This document shows, one piece after another, positions 16,096-24,390 of a stretch of 64,000 bases of DNA (the stretch's first letter is position 1; every line of letters starts with the position of its first letter). Below the pieces are notes generated by a model. That model was not told the origin of the DNA and ran no database searches. It saw only the letters and a list, made by a program, of their open reading frames with translations. Source of the DNA: Microcoleus vaginatus_C (GTDB lineage: Bacteria; Cyanobacteriota; Cyanobacteriia; Cyanobacteriales; Microcoleaceae); NCBI GenBank assembly GCA_040004035.1, contig JAMPLN010000005.1. One strand, given 5' to 3'. Made by a program: the position numbers and the translations under genes.

Positions 16096-16830
16096 ATGAA
16101 ACGTTTTATACATTTTACTGCACTGGCGATGACTGTATTGGCGATCGCCGTTACTCTCCCCAGTTTGCTTACACCGATGCAGGCTGTGCCTGCACCCATT
16201 CTGCTGAGTCAGAATGTTAATTTCAAACCCCCAGATGTAACAGCCCCCGACAACCGGCAAGGGGGGACGCATCGAGGCTGTAAGTTACCGGATGGTTTAT
16301 TCATTACTCCCTTAATACCTGAAAGCAATATTGGCTTAACGCTAACCGAGTCGCCAACATTTTTTGTATATGTTTCTCAACCGGCGGCTCAAGTAGAGTT
16401 TGTTTTGCTAAACGCAGATGAATCCGAAGTAGTTTACGAAACTACTTTAAAAAATGACAAAGCCGGAATTTTTGGAGTTAGGCTTCCTGAGAAAGACAAG
16501 ACAAAAAATATTGAGGTTGGTAAGCGATATGTGTGGTCGTTTGCACTACCCTGCGATCCTCTGGAGCGTTCTGGAGATTATATTGTTAAAGGATGGATGC
16601 AGCGAATTGAACCCCAGGCAAATCTCAAGAAGGATTTGGCAAATCCTGACCCTATGGCTAAGGTGATTGCTTATGCTAAAAATGGGATTTGGTACGAGAC
16701 TCTTGCTACTCTAGCCGAAATGCGGCGCCTCGCACCCGATGATTCGCGGCTGACAACCGAGTGGACGAAATTGTTGCAGTCCCAAGGACTAGAAGCGATT
16801 GCCGCTCAACCGCTAGTTCAGTCTTTTTAA
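16096..16830 (+). CDS. DUF928 exported protein, copy 2
   Basis: A 244-residue paralogue of the preceding gene, alignable end to end. The signal peptide begins MKRFIHFTALAMTVLAIAVT. The conserved blocks are FKPPDVTAPDNRQGGTHRG, LTESPTFFVYVSQP, VGKRYVWSFALPCDP, QRIEPQANLKKDLANPDPM and NGIWYETLATLAEMRR. I chose the ATG at 16096, which follows GGTGGAAAC; a GTG four codons upstream is possible. The near-identical C-terminal halves and the shared signal-peptide start (MKRF) indicate a local tandem duplication. Confidence 0.88.
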   Translation: MKRFIHFTALAMTVLAIAVTLPSLLTPMQAVPAPILLSQNVNFKPPDVTAPDNRQGGTHRGCKLPDGLFITPLIPESNIGLTLTESPTFFVYVSQPAAQVEFVLLNADESEVVYETTLKNDKAGIFGVRLPEKDKTKNIEVGKRYVWSFALPCDPLERSGDYIVKGWMQRIEPQANLKKDLANPDPMAKVIAYAKNGIWYETLATLAEMRRLAPDDSRLTTEWTKLLQSQGLEAIAAQPLVQSF

Positions 16831-16872
16831 TAACGACTGTTCACCAATCATTGCTGAGTGTTTGCATAGTCA

Positions 16873-17030
16873 ATTCTTCAATTCTTCAATCCAGTAACCG
16901 AAAGCAGCCAGGGTACGAGCCCCCGTCTTTATCCTGGCACAACCAAAAAATAGTATCCGATAACCAGTCCCCGGATTCATCAGTGATATCCCTTTGTTCA
17001 ATTCTCAAATTCTTCAATTCTTCAATCCAA
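16873..17030 (+). repeat. CAATTCTT-type repeats
   Basis: Copies of TCAATTCTTCAATTCTTCAA occur at 16873-16892 and 17008-17027, on each side of an unremarkable 110-bp stretch before the HAD gene. Confidence 0.6.
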
Positions 17031-17046
17031 AATCTAAAATCTATTG

Positions 17047-17841
17047 ATGGCTAATAACTTTCCGACAATTCTAGCTCTTGATTTTGACGGTGTGATTTGT
17101 GACGGACTCATCGAATATTTCCAAACAGCTTGGCGTACCTACTGTCAAATCTGGAAACCAGTCGAAACAGTACCCGATCCAGATTTAGCTTTGAGTTTTT
17201 ACCGAGTGCGGCCCGCCATCGAAACCGGTTGGGAAATGCCGCTGCTGATCCGCGCACTACTGACAGGAATTTCCCCAGAGCAAATTTTGCTAGATTGGCC
17301 AAATATAGTACCGTATTTGTTGACAGAGAATAATTTAAAAGCGCAGTCTGTCGGCGCTATGTTAGACGGATTGCGTGATAATTGGATTGCTGAGGATTTA
17401 GCTGGGTGGCTGTCTTTGCACCGCTTTTATCCAGGGGTTGCCGATCGCTTGCACTCGTTGCAGGATAGTTCGGTGAAAGTGGCGATCGTCACTACAAAGG
17501 AAGGCCGTTTTGTGCGGGAACTTTTGCAGATAGCAGGGGTACAGATGCCGTCAGAGTTAATTTTTGGGAAGGAATACAACAAGCCTAAACACCAAATTTT
17601 GCGGGAATTTTTGGCGGCGTCTGGCAAAGACTCGACTATTTGGTTTGTCGAAGATCGGTTAAAAACTTTGCTGTCGGTGAAGCAGCAGCCGGATTTATCT
17701 CAGGTGAGGTTATTTTTGGCTGATTGGGGTTACAATACTTTGCCCGAACGGGAATCTGTGGCTCAAAATCCACCAGTTCAATTGCTTTCTCTGTCGCAGT
17801 TTGCCGGAGATTTTGCCGATTGGCTGCCGATCGACTGTTGA
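17047..17841 (+). CDS. HAD-superfamily hydrolase
   Basis: A 264-residue protein with HAD motif I LALDFDGVICDGL near residue 10 (nucleophile aspartate in DFDGV). Motif II is VAIVTTKEGRF, the motif III lysine is in KPKHQIL, and the motif IV acidic pair is in IWFVEDRL. The cap domain between motifs I and II is helical, about 100 residues. This is the phosphoglycolate-phosphatase-like arrangement, but the substrate is not evident. The start is taken as the ATG at 17047; a TTG one codon earlier is possible. The gene ends just before an AT-rich hairpin that may be its terminator. Confidence 0.8.
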   Translation: MANNFPTILALDFDGVICDGLIEYFQTAWRTYCQIWKPVETVPDPDLALSFYRVRPAIETGWEMPLLIRALLTGISPEQILLDWPNIVPYLLTENNLKAQSVGAMLDGLRDNWIAEDLAGWLSLHRFYPGVADRLHSLQDSSVKVAIVTTKEGRFVRELLQIAGVQMPSELIFGKEYNKPKHQILREFLAASGKDSTIWFVEDRLKTLLSVKQQPDLSQVRLFLADWGYNTLPERESVAQNPPVQLLSLSQFAGDFADWLPIDC

Positions 17842-17859
17842 TGTGAGATTGGTTTACAC

Positions 17860-17899
17860 TTGTGATTTTTTTCGCTTTTCAGAGTCAAAAAAATCACAA
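17860..17899 (+). terminator. AT-rich hairpin after the HAD gene
   Basis: TTGTGATTTTTTT and AAAAAAATCACAA are perfect 13-bp arms separated by 14 bases, starting 18 bases after the stop codon. The structure can act as a terminator in both directions. Confidence 0.65.
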
Positions 17900-17949
17900 A
17901 ATTTTACATCTTTTTTGTTGACTTTTACGGCGTAGACATGGTATTTTAA

Positions 17950-17998
17950 TATAATGGGATGGTGACAAAAGTATTATTTTTGTCACCATCCCATTATA
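17950..17998. repeat. Perfect 21-bp inverted repeat (long hairpin)
   Basis: The arm TATAATGGGATGGTGACAAAA (17950-17970) is exactly mirrored at 17978-17998 with a 7-base loop. This stem is longer than usual terminators and carries no U-tract. Confidence 0.85.
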
Positions 17999-18249
17999 AG
18001 ATAAATATAACAGAAACTCCTCAAAAAAGCAAGGCTATCGACAAAAAAAAATGTTTTTTTTCATAGACTATTGCAGGTAATCTTGACCTCAAAAACCCGG
18101 TTATTTTACTATTTATGGGGCGGGCACGAAGTGTTTTAGTTGATCAAACCGCGTGTATGACAAAAAACCAAGCTTCGGCACCCAAAGTTTGAAAAGTGTT
18201 TTGATAATTTCTCAGCTTGAAAGCTTTCTAATATTGAGACTTAAAACCC

Positions 18250-19467
18250 ATGCTCGATTTAACTAAAGCAGCCAAGGCAATGCAGGGAATGAGCCAACAT
18301 TTGAATGTGGAAGCTCACGCGGCTCGCCAGCGTTTGGAAGTGGCTCAGAATTTGCTGGTAAAGGCTGCAGCGGAACAGGAAAAATTGGTGGAATTGCAAG
18401 AGAATTGGCGCGATCGCACTTTATTTAATGCTGCTACGCCGATCGAGCCATTGTCCGATCGCACCTACATCACCGCACCCCCCGCCGCTCACACAGTCTT
18501 TGCCACAGACGGCTCGCAAATTTCCCCCAACCATCACGAAATAGCCTACTGCTACCTGCTAAACGTCGGCACAGTCATGCTGCACTACGGGCAAAGCCGC
18601 CACCCAGTTTTAGACAGCGTACCCGAAGTTTTCTACAAACCCGAAGACTTGTACGGTTCGCGGCAGTGGGGAATTAGAACCGAAGAATGGATGGGATACC
18701 GGCGAGCAGTTTCCGAAGCAATTGCCTTAGCAGAAATGGGCTGCAATTGGGCAAAAGTTAACGACAATAAATTGCCCGCGCCAGCTTTAGCAATGGTAGA
18801 CGGTTCCCTGATTTATTGGTTTTTGGAACAGTTACCCACCGACGCGCGCGATCAAATTTTGCTGCCAATTTTAGAAGCTTGGGACAAGTTGCGTTTAGCA
18901 GGAATTCCGCTGTTAGGATACTTAAGCGCTTCTCGCAGCAGCGAAAGCTTATCTTTTTTGCGGTTTGAAGCTTGCACTCACGAAGTACCAGACTGCATGA
19001 CAAATTGCCCGAACGTCGGATTTGCCGCCACGATTTCTTTTGCCGAAAAAGCACCTTGTCAAGAATTTGAACCCTTGCGGGATGCCATATTGTGGGCAAC
19101 AATCCTGTCACCGGGACAAAGAAGCCCTTTGTGGAAATCCCAAGCTCGAATTTTAGATTTGTACGGTTTTAATTCAGTTTATTTCTGTTACGTTCACGTT
19201 GGCACAGAAATTGCTAGAATAGAAGTGCCGGAATGGGTAGCACAAGATACAGCACAGCTAGATTTAGCATTAGGAATGATGCTGGCTCAAGTACACAAAG
19301 GCGGCGGCTATCCGGTGACGCTAGCAGAAGCTCACAATCAAGCGGTAGTCACGGGGGGCGATCGAAGTCGCTTTTTCGCTTTGTTAGAGCAGCAAATGAT
19401 TAAAGCCGGCTTAAAAAATGTCGGAATTTCTTATAAGGAAACACGGAAGCGCGGCAGTATTGCTTAA
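18250..19467 (+). CDS. nurA: NurA-domain nuclease
   Basis: A 405-residue protein with the NurA nuclease fold. The metal-binding aspartates are in VFATDGSQISPNHHE (D87) and ALAMVDGSLIYWFLEQLP (D184). A further conserved C-terminal motif is LDLALGMMLAQVHKGGGYPV, followed by LAEAHNQAVV. The N-terminal 60 residues are a coiled-coil-like helix. In archaea NurA works with HerA in DNA end resection; bacterial homologues are common in cyanobacteria, usually without a linked herA, and none is in this window. The start ATG follows an AT-rich leader without a clear Shine-Dalgarno. Confidence 0.85.
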   Translation: MLDLTKAAKAMQGMSQHLNVEAHAARQRLEVAQNLLVKAAAEQEKLVELQENWRDRTLFNAATPIEPLSDRTYITAPPAAHTVFATDGSQISPNHHEIAYCYLLNVGTVMLHYGQSRHPVLDSVPEVFYKPEDLYGSRQWGIRTEEWMGYRRAVSEAIALAEMGCNWAKVNDNKLPAPALAMVDGSLIYWFLEQLPTDARDQILLPILEAWDKLRLAGIPLLGYLSASRSSESLSFLRFEACTHEVPDCMTNCPNVGFAATISFAEKAPCQEFEPLRDAILWATILSPGQRSPLWKSQARILDLYGFNSVYFCYVHVGTEIARIEVPEWVAQDTAQLDLALGMMLAQVHKGGGYPVTLAEAHNQAVVTGGDRSRFFALLEQQMIKAGLKNVGISYKETRKRGSIA

Positions 19468-19494
19468 AGTAATAAGTAGAGTAATCTTGGATGC

Positions 19495-19559
19495 AGAAAC
19501 CGGGTTTTTACGGAAATACTGCCTCCCGGCATTTAACACACATAAAAAACCCGGTTTCT
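19495..19559. repeat. Dispersed palindromic element AGAAACCGGGTTTTT
   Basis: Perfect 15-bp arms (19495-19509 and 19545-19559) are separated by 35 bases. The arms recur, partly degenerate, at about 1962-2031, 7337-7399, 11739, 18091 and 42733-42805. The element lies shortly after nurA and may double as its terminator. Confidence 0.8.
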
Positions 19560-19611
19560 TTGGTATGGCTGCGTAAGTTATGTAGAGTTAAAATAGAGTT
19601 AAAAATGTTAT

Positions 19612-19830
19612 ATGCCAATAGAAATAATTATCTTAATTGCTTCATTACTTGTATCTTGGCTAGTGTTTAATTGGGCTTTTAAAGTGTTGAAAGCCAGCAT
19701 CGGGACAGCGATTGGTTTAGCAGCAATTGTGCTGACGATGCAGTTATTGTTTGGCATCGGCCCAAATCAGCTTTTCCAACATATAATTCACTTGCCGGAA
19801 ACCCTGGGGAAAATGATTTCGGGCAAGTGA
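19612..19830 (+). CDS. Small two-helix membrane protein
   Basis: A 72-residue protein, MPIEIIILIASLLVSWLV at the start, with two hydrophobic segments (about residues 4-24 and 31-50) and a short amphipathic C-terminal part. The two helices are joined by a short basic link (FKVLKASIG). It looks like a conserved cyanobacterial hypothetical protein, but I cannot name a family. It converges on the ABC exporter gene. Confidence 0.65.
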   Translation: MPIEIIILIASLLVSWLVFNWAFKVLKASIGTAIGLAAIVLTMQLLFGIGPNQLFQHIIHLPETLGKMISGK

Positions 19831-19840
19831 TCCGATTTAA

Positions 19841-19866
19841 GATTTTAGATTTTAGATTTTAGATTC
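19841..19866 (+). repeat. ATTTTAG heptamer tandem repeat
   Basis: Three to four copies of ATTTTAG follow the small membrane protein gene. It is the reverse-complement family of the ATCTAAA tract at 5351. Confidence 0.8.
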
Positions 19867-19870
19867 TTTT

Positions 19871-19903
19871 AGATACCCGACTTCTTCCAGAAGCCGGGTA
19901 TCT
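19871..19903. terminator. Bidirectional hairpin between convergent genes
   Basis: AGATACCCG and CGGGTATCT, extended inward by CTTC/GAAG after one mismatch, form a 13-bp stem with a 5-base loop between the small membrane protein gene and the ABC exporter gene. Confidence 0.7.
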
Positions 19904-19920
19904 GGGGATTCCGAGAATTT

Positions 19921-19962
19921 TCCCTCTTCCTTCTTCCCTCTTCCTTCTTCCTTCTTCCTTCA
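19921..19962 (+). repeat. Pyrimidine tract of CTTCCCT/CTTCCTT heptamers
   Basis: Five or six units of TTCCCTC/TTCCTTC end five bases before the exporter stop codon. The reverse strand gives the GAAGGAA tracts found inside the decarboxylase gene. Confidence 0.8.
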
Positions 19963-19966
19963 GATA

Positions 19967-21997
19967 TTAACTTCCCAGCATTTGCAAATTGTACAAACTG
20001 GCATACAACCCTTGTTGCTGCAACAACTCTTCGTGGCTGCCAGATTCTACTAACTGCCCGCGTTTGAGCACTAAAATACGATCGACATTTCGGATAGTCG
20101 AGAGCCTGTGGGCAATAATTATCGCCGTTCTGTCCGCCATCAAACGCTCTAGAGCTTCTTGAATTAAAGCTTCTGTACCCACATCCAAACTAGCAGTTGC
20201 CTCGTCTAGAACTAAGATACTGGGATTGCGAATAGCGGCGCGAGCAAACGCTAATAATTGCTTTTGTCCGCCCGAAAGATTGGTTCCCCGTTCCCGCAAT
20301 TGCGTATCATAACCTTGAGGCAACTGTTCGATTAACCGGGCAACATTTGTCTTTTCTGCTGCTGCTTGAATTTCCTCAATCGAGTAACTTTCTCCCAGGC
20401 TGATATTGCTCTTGACATCACCAGCAAATAAAAAGCCATCTTGGATAATTACGCCTATGTGCCTGCGTAACTCTGCTTGAGGCAAATCCCGAATATCGAC
20501 ATGATTAACCAGAATCCGTCCTCGGCTAGGTTCGTAAAGGCGGCAGAGAAGACGGATAATCGAACTTTTGCCCGCACCTGTGGGGCCAACTAATGCTACT
20601 TTTTCGCCGGATTTGATGGTGAAATTGAGGTTTTGCAGGACATATTCGTCTTGTTTGTAAGCAAACCACACGTTGTCAAATTGGATTTCTCCCGATTCTG
20701 AATTCTGGGATTTGGCATTTTCTCCCCCCCGAAGCTTCGGGGGGTTGGCAGGGGGTGATTGGGGATTGTTAGGCAATAAACGATATTCTGAACTTGCTGG
20801 ATTTTGATGATTATCTGCCAATCCTCGATCGAACGGAGACAAGTTGTAAGCAGTTGCCTCTGGATGTCCAGTTATCAACAACGGTGAATAACCTGCCCTT
20901 CTTCCTTCTTCCCTCTTCCCTCTTCCCTCTTCCTTCTTGCCGCTGGTTGGATCTTTAATTTCGATCGGTTCGTTGAGAATATCGCTAATCCGTTCGACGG
21001 CGGTAAATCCTGCTTGAATTGCAGTGAATTTCTCGGCAAATTGCCGCAGCGGATCGAAGAGACGTTGAGCAAATAAAATGAATGCAGAGAGAGTACCGAA
21101 GTTAAGATTACCGGCTAAAACCCTTTGACCACCCATCCACAAAACCGCTGCAATCGCTACTAAAGCAATCCATTCTAATGTCGCAGATACGGCTGAGTCG
21201 TAAAATATAGTTTTGTCAACTGCTTTAATGTAGCGTTTATTGGTGACGCGAAACAATTCTGAGTTGAATCTTTCGCGGCGGAATAGCTGCACTACGCCAA
21301 TACCAGTCAGGTTTTCTTGCAGTTGGGCGTTGAGTTCGGAAAGTTCTTCTCTGGTATTGTAATTTGCTATGCGATATTGGTACTGGAAATAAATTATGAC
21401 TGCGGTAATTGGTATCATCATCAGCACCAACATTAAAGCTAGTTGCCACTGCATGGTAAACATGAAAATGGCAATTACTAAAATTGAAAATAAATCGCTG
21501 ACAATGCCGATCGCCCCTGAAGAGAAAACCTCTCCCAAAGCTTCTACATCGCTGGTGAGGCGAGTCATCAATTTGCCGACAGGAGTGCGATCGAAAAATC
21601 TCACTGCTAGCGATGTGACGTGGGCGAACAAATCATTTCTAATATCTGTAGTAATTATTTGCCCTACTTTCGTGACTAAATAGCCTTGAACTGATTGCAG
21701 TGCTAATCTAAGTGTTATAGTTAGCATGAGCAAAATAGCCAAAATATTCAAGGCAGCAGATAAAGGCACTCCCCGCAAGAATTCGTAGGTAGGTTCCGAG
21801 CGAATTACCGAAATTGCCTGTCCGATGAGAATCGGTTGAATTGCTCCTGAGACTGCTAGCGGTACTAATAGTGCGATCGAAATAATCAGCAAGCGTTTGC
21901 TGCGGGTTGCATAAGATGCCAACCTCATGAATAACCGCCAGTCTGTTTCCTGGCCGGATTTGTTTTTGGTATCTGCTACTGGTGAGGAAGTTGTCAT
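19967..21997 (-). CDS. ABC exporter, fused permease and ATPase, with a repeat-derived linker insertion
   Basis: A 676-residue type I exporter half-transporter. The first about 320 residues hold six membrane helices (two near residues 37-120, the rest to about 315) and the intracellular loop VRFFDRTPVGKLMTRLTSDV. The ATPase domain has Walker A VGPTGAGKSS, the Q-loop region VIIQDGFLF, signature LSGGQKQ, Walker B SILVLDEATASLD and the H-loop IIIAHRLST. It most resembles MsbA/MdlB-type multidrug or lipid exporters; the substrate is unknown. Between the two parts, about residues 351-435, there is an extra Lys/Glu/Arg-rich then Pro/Asn-rich stretch encoded by intergenic-type repeats; family linkers are far shorter. 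A heptamer tract (ATTTTAG) precedes the start codon. Confidence 0.93.
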   Translation of the reverse strand: MTTSSPVADTKNKSGQETDWRLFMRLASYATRSKRLLIISIALLVPLAVSGAIQPILIGQAISVIRSEPTYEFLRGVPLSAALNILAILLMLTITLRLALQSVQGYLVTKVGQIITTDIRNDLFAHVTSLAVRFFDRTPVGKLMTRLTSDVEALGEVFSSGAIGIVSDLFSILVIAIFMFTMQWQLALMLVLMMIPITAVIIYFQYQYRIANYNTREELSELNAQLQENLTGIGVVQLFRRERFNSELFRVTNKRYIKAVDKTIFYDSAVSATLEWIALVAIAAVLWMGGQRVLAGNLNFGTLSAFILFAQRLFDPLRQFAEKFTAIQAGFTAVERISDILNEPIEIKDPTSGKKEEGRGKREEGRRAGYSPLLITGHPEATAYNLSPFDRGLADNHQNPASSEYRLLPNNPQSPPANPPKLRGGENAKSQNSESGEIQFDNVWFAYKQDEYVLQNLNFTIKSGEKVALVGPTGAGKSSIIRLLCRLYEPSRGRILVNHVDIRDLPQAELRRHIGVIIQDGFLFAGDVKSNISLGESYSIEEIQAAAEKTNVARLIEQLPQGYDTQLRERGTNLSGGQKQLLAFARAAIRNPSILVLDEATASLDVGTEALIQEALERLMADRTAIIIAHRLSTIRNVDRILVLKRGQLVESGSHEELLQQQGLYASLYNLQMLGS
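20691..20947. repeat. Intergenic-type repeats inside the ABC exporter gene
   Basis: The stretch contains CTTCCCTCTTC heptamers (20898-20938) and a perfect 20-bp palindrome, CCCCCCGAAGCTTCGGGGGG (20725-20744). It encodes about 85 residues of linker with no stop. Confidence 0.75.
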
Positions 21998-21998
21998 C

Positions 21999-22024
21999 CG
22001 ATTTTAGATTTTAGATTTTAGATT
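21999..22024 (+). repeat. ATTTTAG heptamer tandem repeat
   Basis: Three copies of ATTTTAG lie directly upstream of the exporter start codon, in its probable leader. Confidence 0.8.
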
Positions 22025-22180
22025 GCAGAAGCTATTATGCTGCTAAATTCGGCGGCTTTTTCTTTTTCTGAGGATATCGAGCTTTTTTTTCGCTGCGCGG
22101 CTTGTAGGGCGGGCTGGCGAGATCAGTTCGCTCAGCTTTTAGCAAAAAAGCTGTACAATATATCCAACTCATAATTGTAG

Positions 22181-22442
22181 CAAATAGAGTCAGTCAAATT
22201 AGGAAATATTCTACAGATCCAGCAAATTATCGAACCAGACAGCGCTCAGTCACCCATATTTATTACAATTGCGGATACCCGCTACTTGCCACTTTATGCC
22301 TTTAGACATAGAGTTGACCACTGGTTTTAGTTACTGTGTCAAATGCTGGGTTTTCCAAATGCAGTTCACTGCATTGAAGAAATTGATTTTACATTTCACC
22401 GTCGCCCCAATGAAAGTGTATTAGACTTTTTACGGATTAATT
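22181..22442 (+). pseudogene. Decayed coding frame interrupted by TAG (unknown family)
   Basis: Reading from 22181 gives a protein-like sequence including IIEPDSAQSPIFITIADTRY and LPLYAFRHRVDHWF, then an in-frame TAG (22328-22330). It continues through MLGFPNAVHCIEEIDFTFHR and RPNESVLDFLRINYA, running past the next gene's start. The mix of residues looks coding rather than random, on both sides of the stop. I do not recognise the family and there is no start codon near 22181. It could be the tail of a lost gene, cut when the acetyltransferase gene arrived. Confidence 0.35.
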
Positions 22443-22964
22443 ATGCACGAAATAGAGACAGCCCGATTGTATCTGAGACAATTTACACCAGACGACTTAG
22501 ATGAGCTGTACCGCATCTACAGCGATCCGGAAATCATGAAATACCTCACAGGAGTTAGAACTAGAGAAGCAACAGAAATCGCCATTCATACCATGCTCAA
22601 ACATTGGGAAGAAAACAACTTCGGAATGTGGGCTGTAGTACATAAAATAGACCGTAAAATGATTGGTCGCTGCGGACTATGTTTTCTGGACAAGACACCG
22701 GAAGTTGAGCTAGGCTATACCCTCGACAAAGTTTATTGGAATCAAGGATTGGCGACTGAAGCATCTTTGGCTAGTCTAAATTATGGATTTGAAATATTAA
22801 AGTTGGACAGAATAGTTGCGATCGCCCGCCCAGAAAATATCGCCTCGCAGCGGGTGATACAGAAAGTTGGCATGAAATATGAAAAAAACGCTCGTTACTA
22901 CGAAACTGATGTACTATATTACTCTATCTCGCGAGAAACCTACGAGTCAAAAGTAGTTTGGTAG
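22443..22964 (+). CDS. GNAT-family N-acetyltransferase (RimJ/RimL type)
   Basis: A 173-residue acetyl-CoA-dependent transferase. The opening IETARLYLRQFTPDDLDELY is typical of the RimJ/RimL group. VELGYTLDKVYWNQGLATEA holds the acetyl-CoA-binding region (Q/R-x-x-G-x-A variant, NQGLATEA). The end NIASQRVIQKVGMKYEK is the usual last helix and strand. These enzymes acetylate ribosomal protein or other N-termini or small amines; the target here is unknown. It stands alone between the decayed frame and the convergent TPR gene. Confidence 0.9.
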   Translation: MHEIETARLYLRQFTPDDLDELYRIYSDPEIMKYLTGVRTREATEIAIHTMLKHWEENNFGMWAVVHKIDRKMIGRCGLCFLDKTPEVELGYTLDKVYWNQGLATEASLASLNYGFEILKLDRIVAIARPENIASQRVIQKVGMKYEKNARYYETDVLYYSISRETYESKVVW

Positions 22965-23034
22965 GGTGTGCATTGCACACCTTACTGCACTTAAATTACT
23001 CACATTGCAATTTGTCATTATTGCCTGCTGACAA

Positions 23035-24312
23035 CTACGAAGTCCTTTGCAATTGCTTGTTAACTTTTTGAATTTTCTTAGCAAAATACTCTTGTCTGTG
23101 TCCCAATCTTTTAGCCACGTCCAACCCTTTTTGATAGGATTCCAAAGCTTTATCGTAAGCCTTCATCTCTTGATAAACTTGACCGATATTGTCATAAGTG
23201 TTCATCAATCCGTAGAAATTGTAAGCCCGCTCTTCTAACAGCAACTGCATTTGATAAATCCGCAAAGTGGGCTCCCATTGCTTTTGCGATCGATAAAGTA
23301 AAGCTAATTTATCCAAAGCTTCGCTAGCTTGGGCATACTGTTGAATGGGAACGGCTAAATTGTAGGCTTCCTGATAGTATTGAGCTGCTAAATTGATTTG
23401 ACCTATGGTTTGGTAATCGCTGGCGATCGCAATTTTGATCGGTGGTATGGCGCTGGGATTTTGCAAGTTAAGATACACTGATGCTAATTTTTCCCTAGCT
23501 GCGATCGCCTTTAGGGGTTGTTTCGACTGCTGGTAAACGTAAGCCAACTGTCTCAGAGCATCTACCTCAGTTGGAGGAGTTACAGGCTGCGGCGGCGCAC
23601 CGTTTCCCGCAACAACAGCAGAATTTTGCACAGCAGAATTAGCAGCAAATAAAGCGCGGTTTTCCTGAATTAAAGTTGCCAATTCCTCATACACCGGAGC
23701 AGCTTTATCGTAACTCAACCAATTGATGTGAATAAGCCCGATCGCCTTCAAAATCTGACCTTCAGCCAATATATCTTGGTTTTGACGCGCCTTTTCGAGA
23801 ATTTCTTGGTAAACTTCTACAGTCGGGCCTTTAGCGCGCACCTGCTGAAAAGCCGCAGCGAAGGCAGGGAGCAACTCAGTATTAAGTGGTACTTGGGATT
23901 TGACTTCTTTTTGAATTGCTTGCAACCGTTTGGTAATAAGCTGTAGTTCGAGGTTTTTACCGTTACTCCAAGCAACACTTCCCACCCGACTCAAAGCAGC
24001 AATTTCCGCCGCCGGGCCCAAATACCTCCGCAGCCGCAATTCTCGGAACCAAATTTCAAAAGCACCAGCGCCGTCTCCAGCTTCCAGTTTAGCCGCTGCT
24101 TCTAAGTTTAACTCTTCCAAAGCCGCTGTCAGTTCGTCCCGCTGAGTGCTGCTCAAAGATTCATTAGCGGGAGCTAGGGGATCGGGTGTGGTAATTTCTA
24201 GAGGATTAGGAGAAAATTGATCGAGGGCTGGTGGATTAGTTTGGGCGCTAGCAATAGAACCAGCACACAGCCACAGGAAAAGCAAGCACCCAATTGGTAC
24301 AGAACTTCTCAT
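23035..24312 (-). CDS. Exported tetratricopeptide-repeat protein
   Basis: From the ATG at 24312 the product has 425 residues with a clear signal peptide, MRSSVPIGCLLFLWLCAGSI then ASA. The frame remains open to an ATG at 24369, which would add 19 residues in front of the signal. The mature protein is helical throughout, with TPR-like pairs best seen in QINLAAQYYQEAYNLAVPIQ, ASEALDKLALLYRSQKQWEP and NIGQVYQEMKAYDKALESYQ near the C-terminus. It is probably periplasmic or thylakoid-lumenal and a scaffold for protein binding. It is divergent from the phytase-like gene. Confidence 0.8.
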   Translation of the reverse strand: MRSSVPIGCLLFLWLCAGSIASAQTNPPALDQFSPNPLEITTPDPLAPANESLSSTQRDELTAALEELNLEAAAKLEAGDGAGAFEIWFRELRLRRYLGPAAEIAALSRVGSVAWSNGKNLELQLITKRLQAIQKEVKSQVPLNTELLPAFAAAFQQVRAKGPTVEVYQEILEKARQNQDILAEGQILKAIGLIHINWLSYDKAAPVYEELATLIQENRALFAANSAVQNSAVVAGNGAPPQPVTPPTEVDALRQLAYVYQQSKQPLKAIAAREKLASVYLNLQNPSAIPPIKIAIASDYQTIGQINLAAQYYQEAYNLAVPIQQYAQASEALDKLALLYRSQKQWEPTLRIYQMQLLLEERAYNFYGLMNTYDNIGQVYQEMKAYDKALESYQKGLDVAKRLGHRQEYFAKKIQKVNKQLQRTS

Positions 24313-24390
24313 TCTCAAAATTTGGTTGCCGCGATTCGGCATTCCTTCTCGAAACATCAAGTTTTGCATATCTACAAAACGGTATAAATT

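Larger units (their letters stand above)
17842..18249. other. Intergenic region with two hairpins upstream of nurA
   Basis: Besides the two hairpins listed separately, one arm of the AAAACCCGGTT repeat family occurs near 18091. No open frame of interest was seen. Confidence 0.55.
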
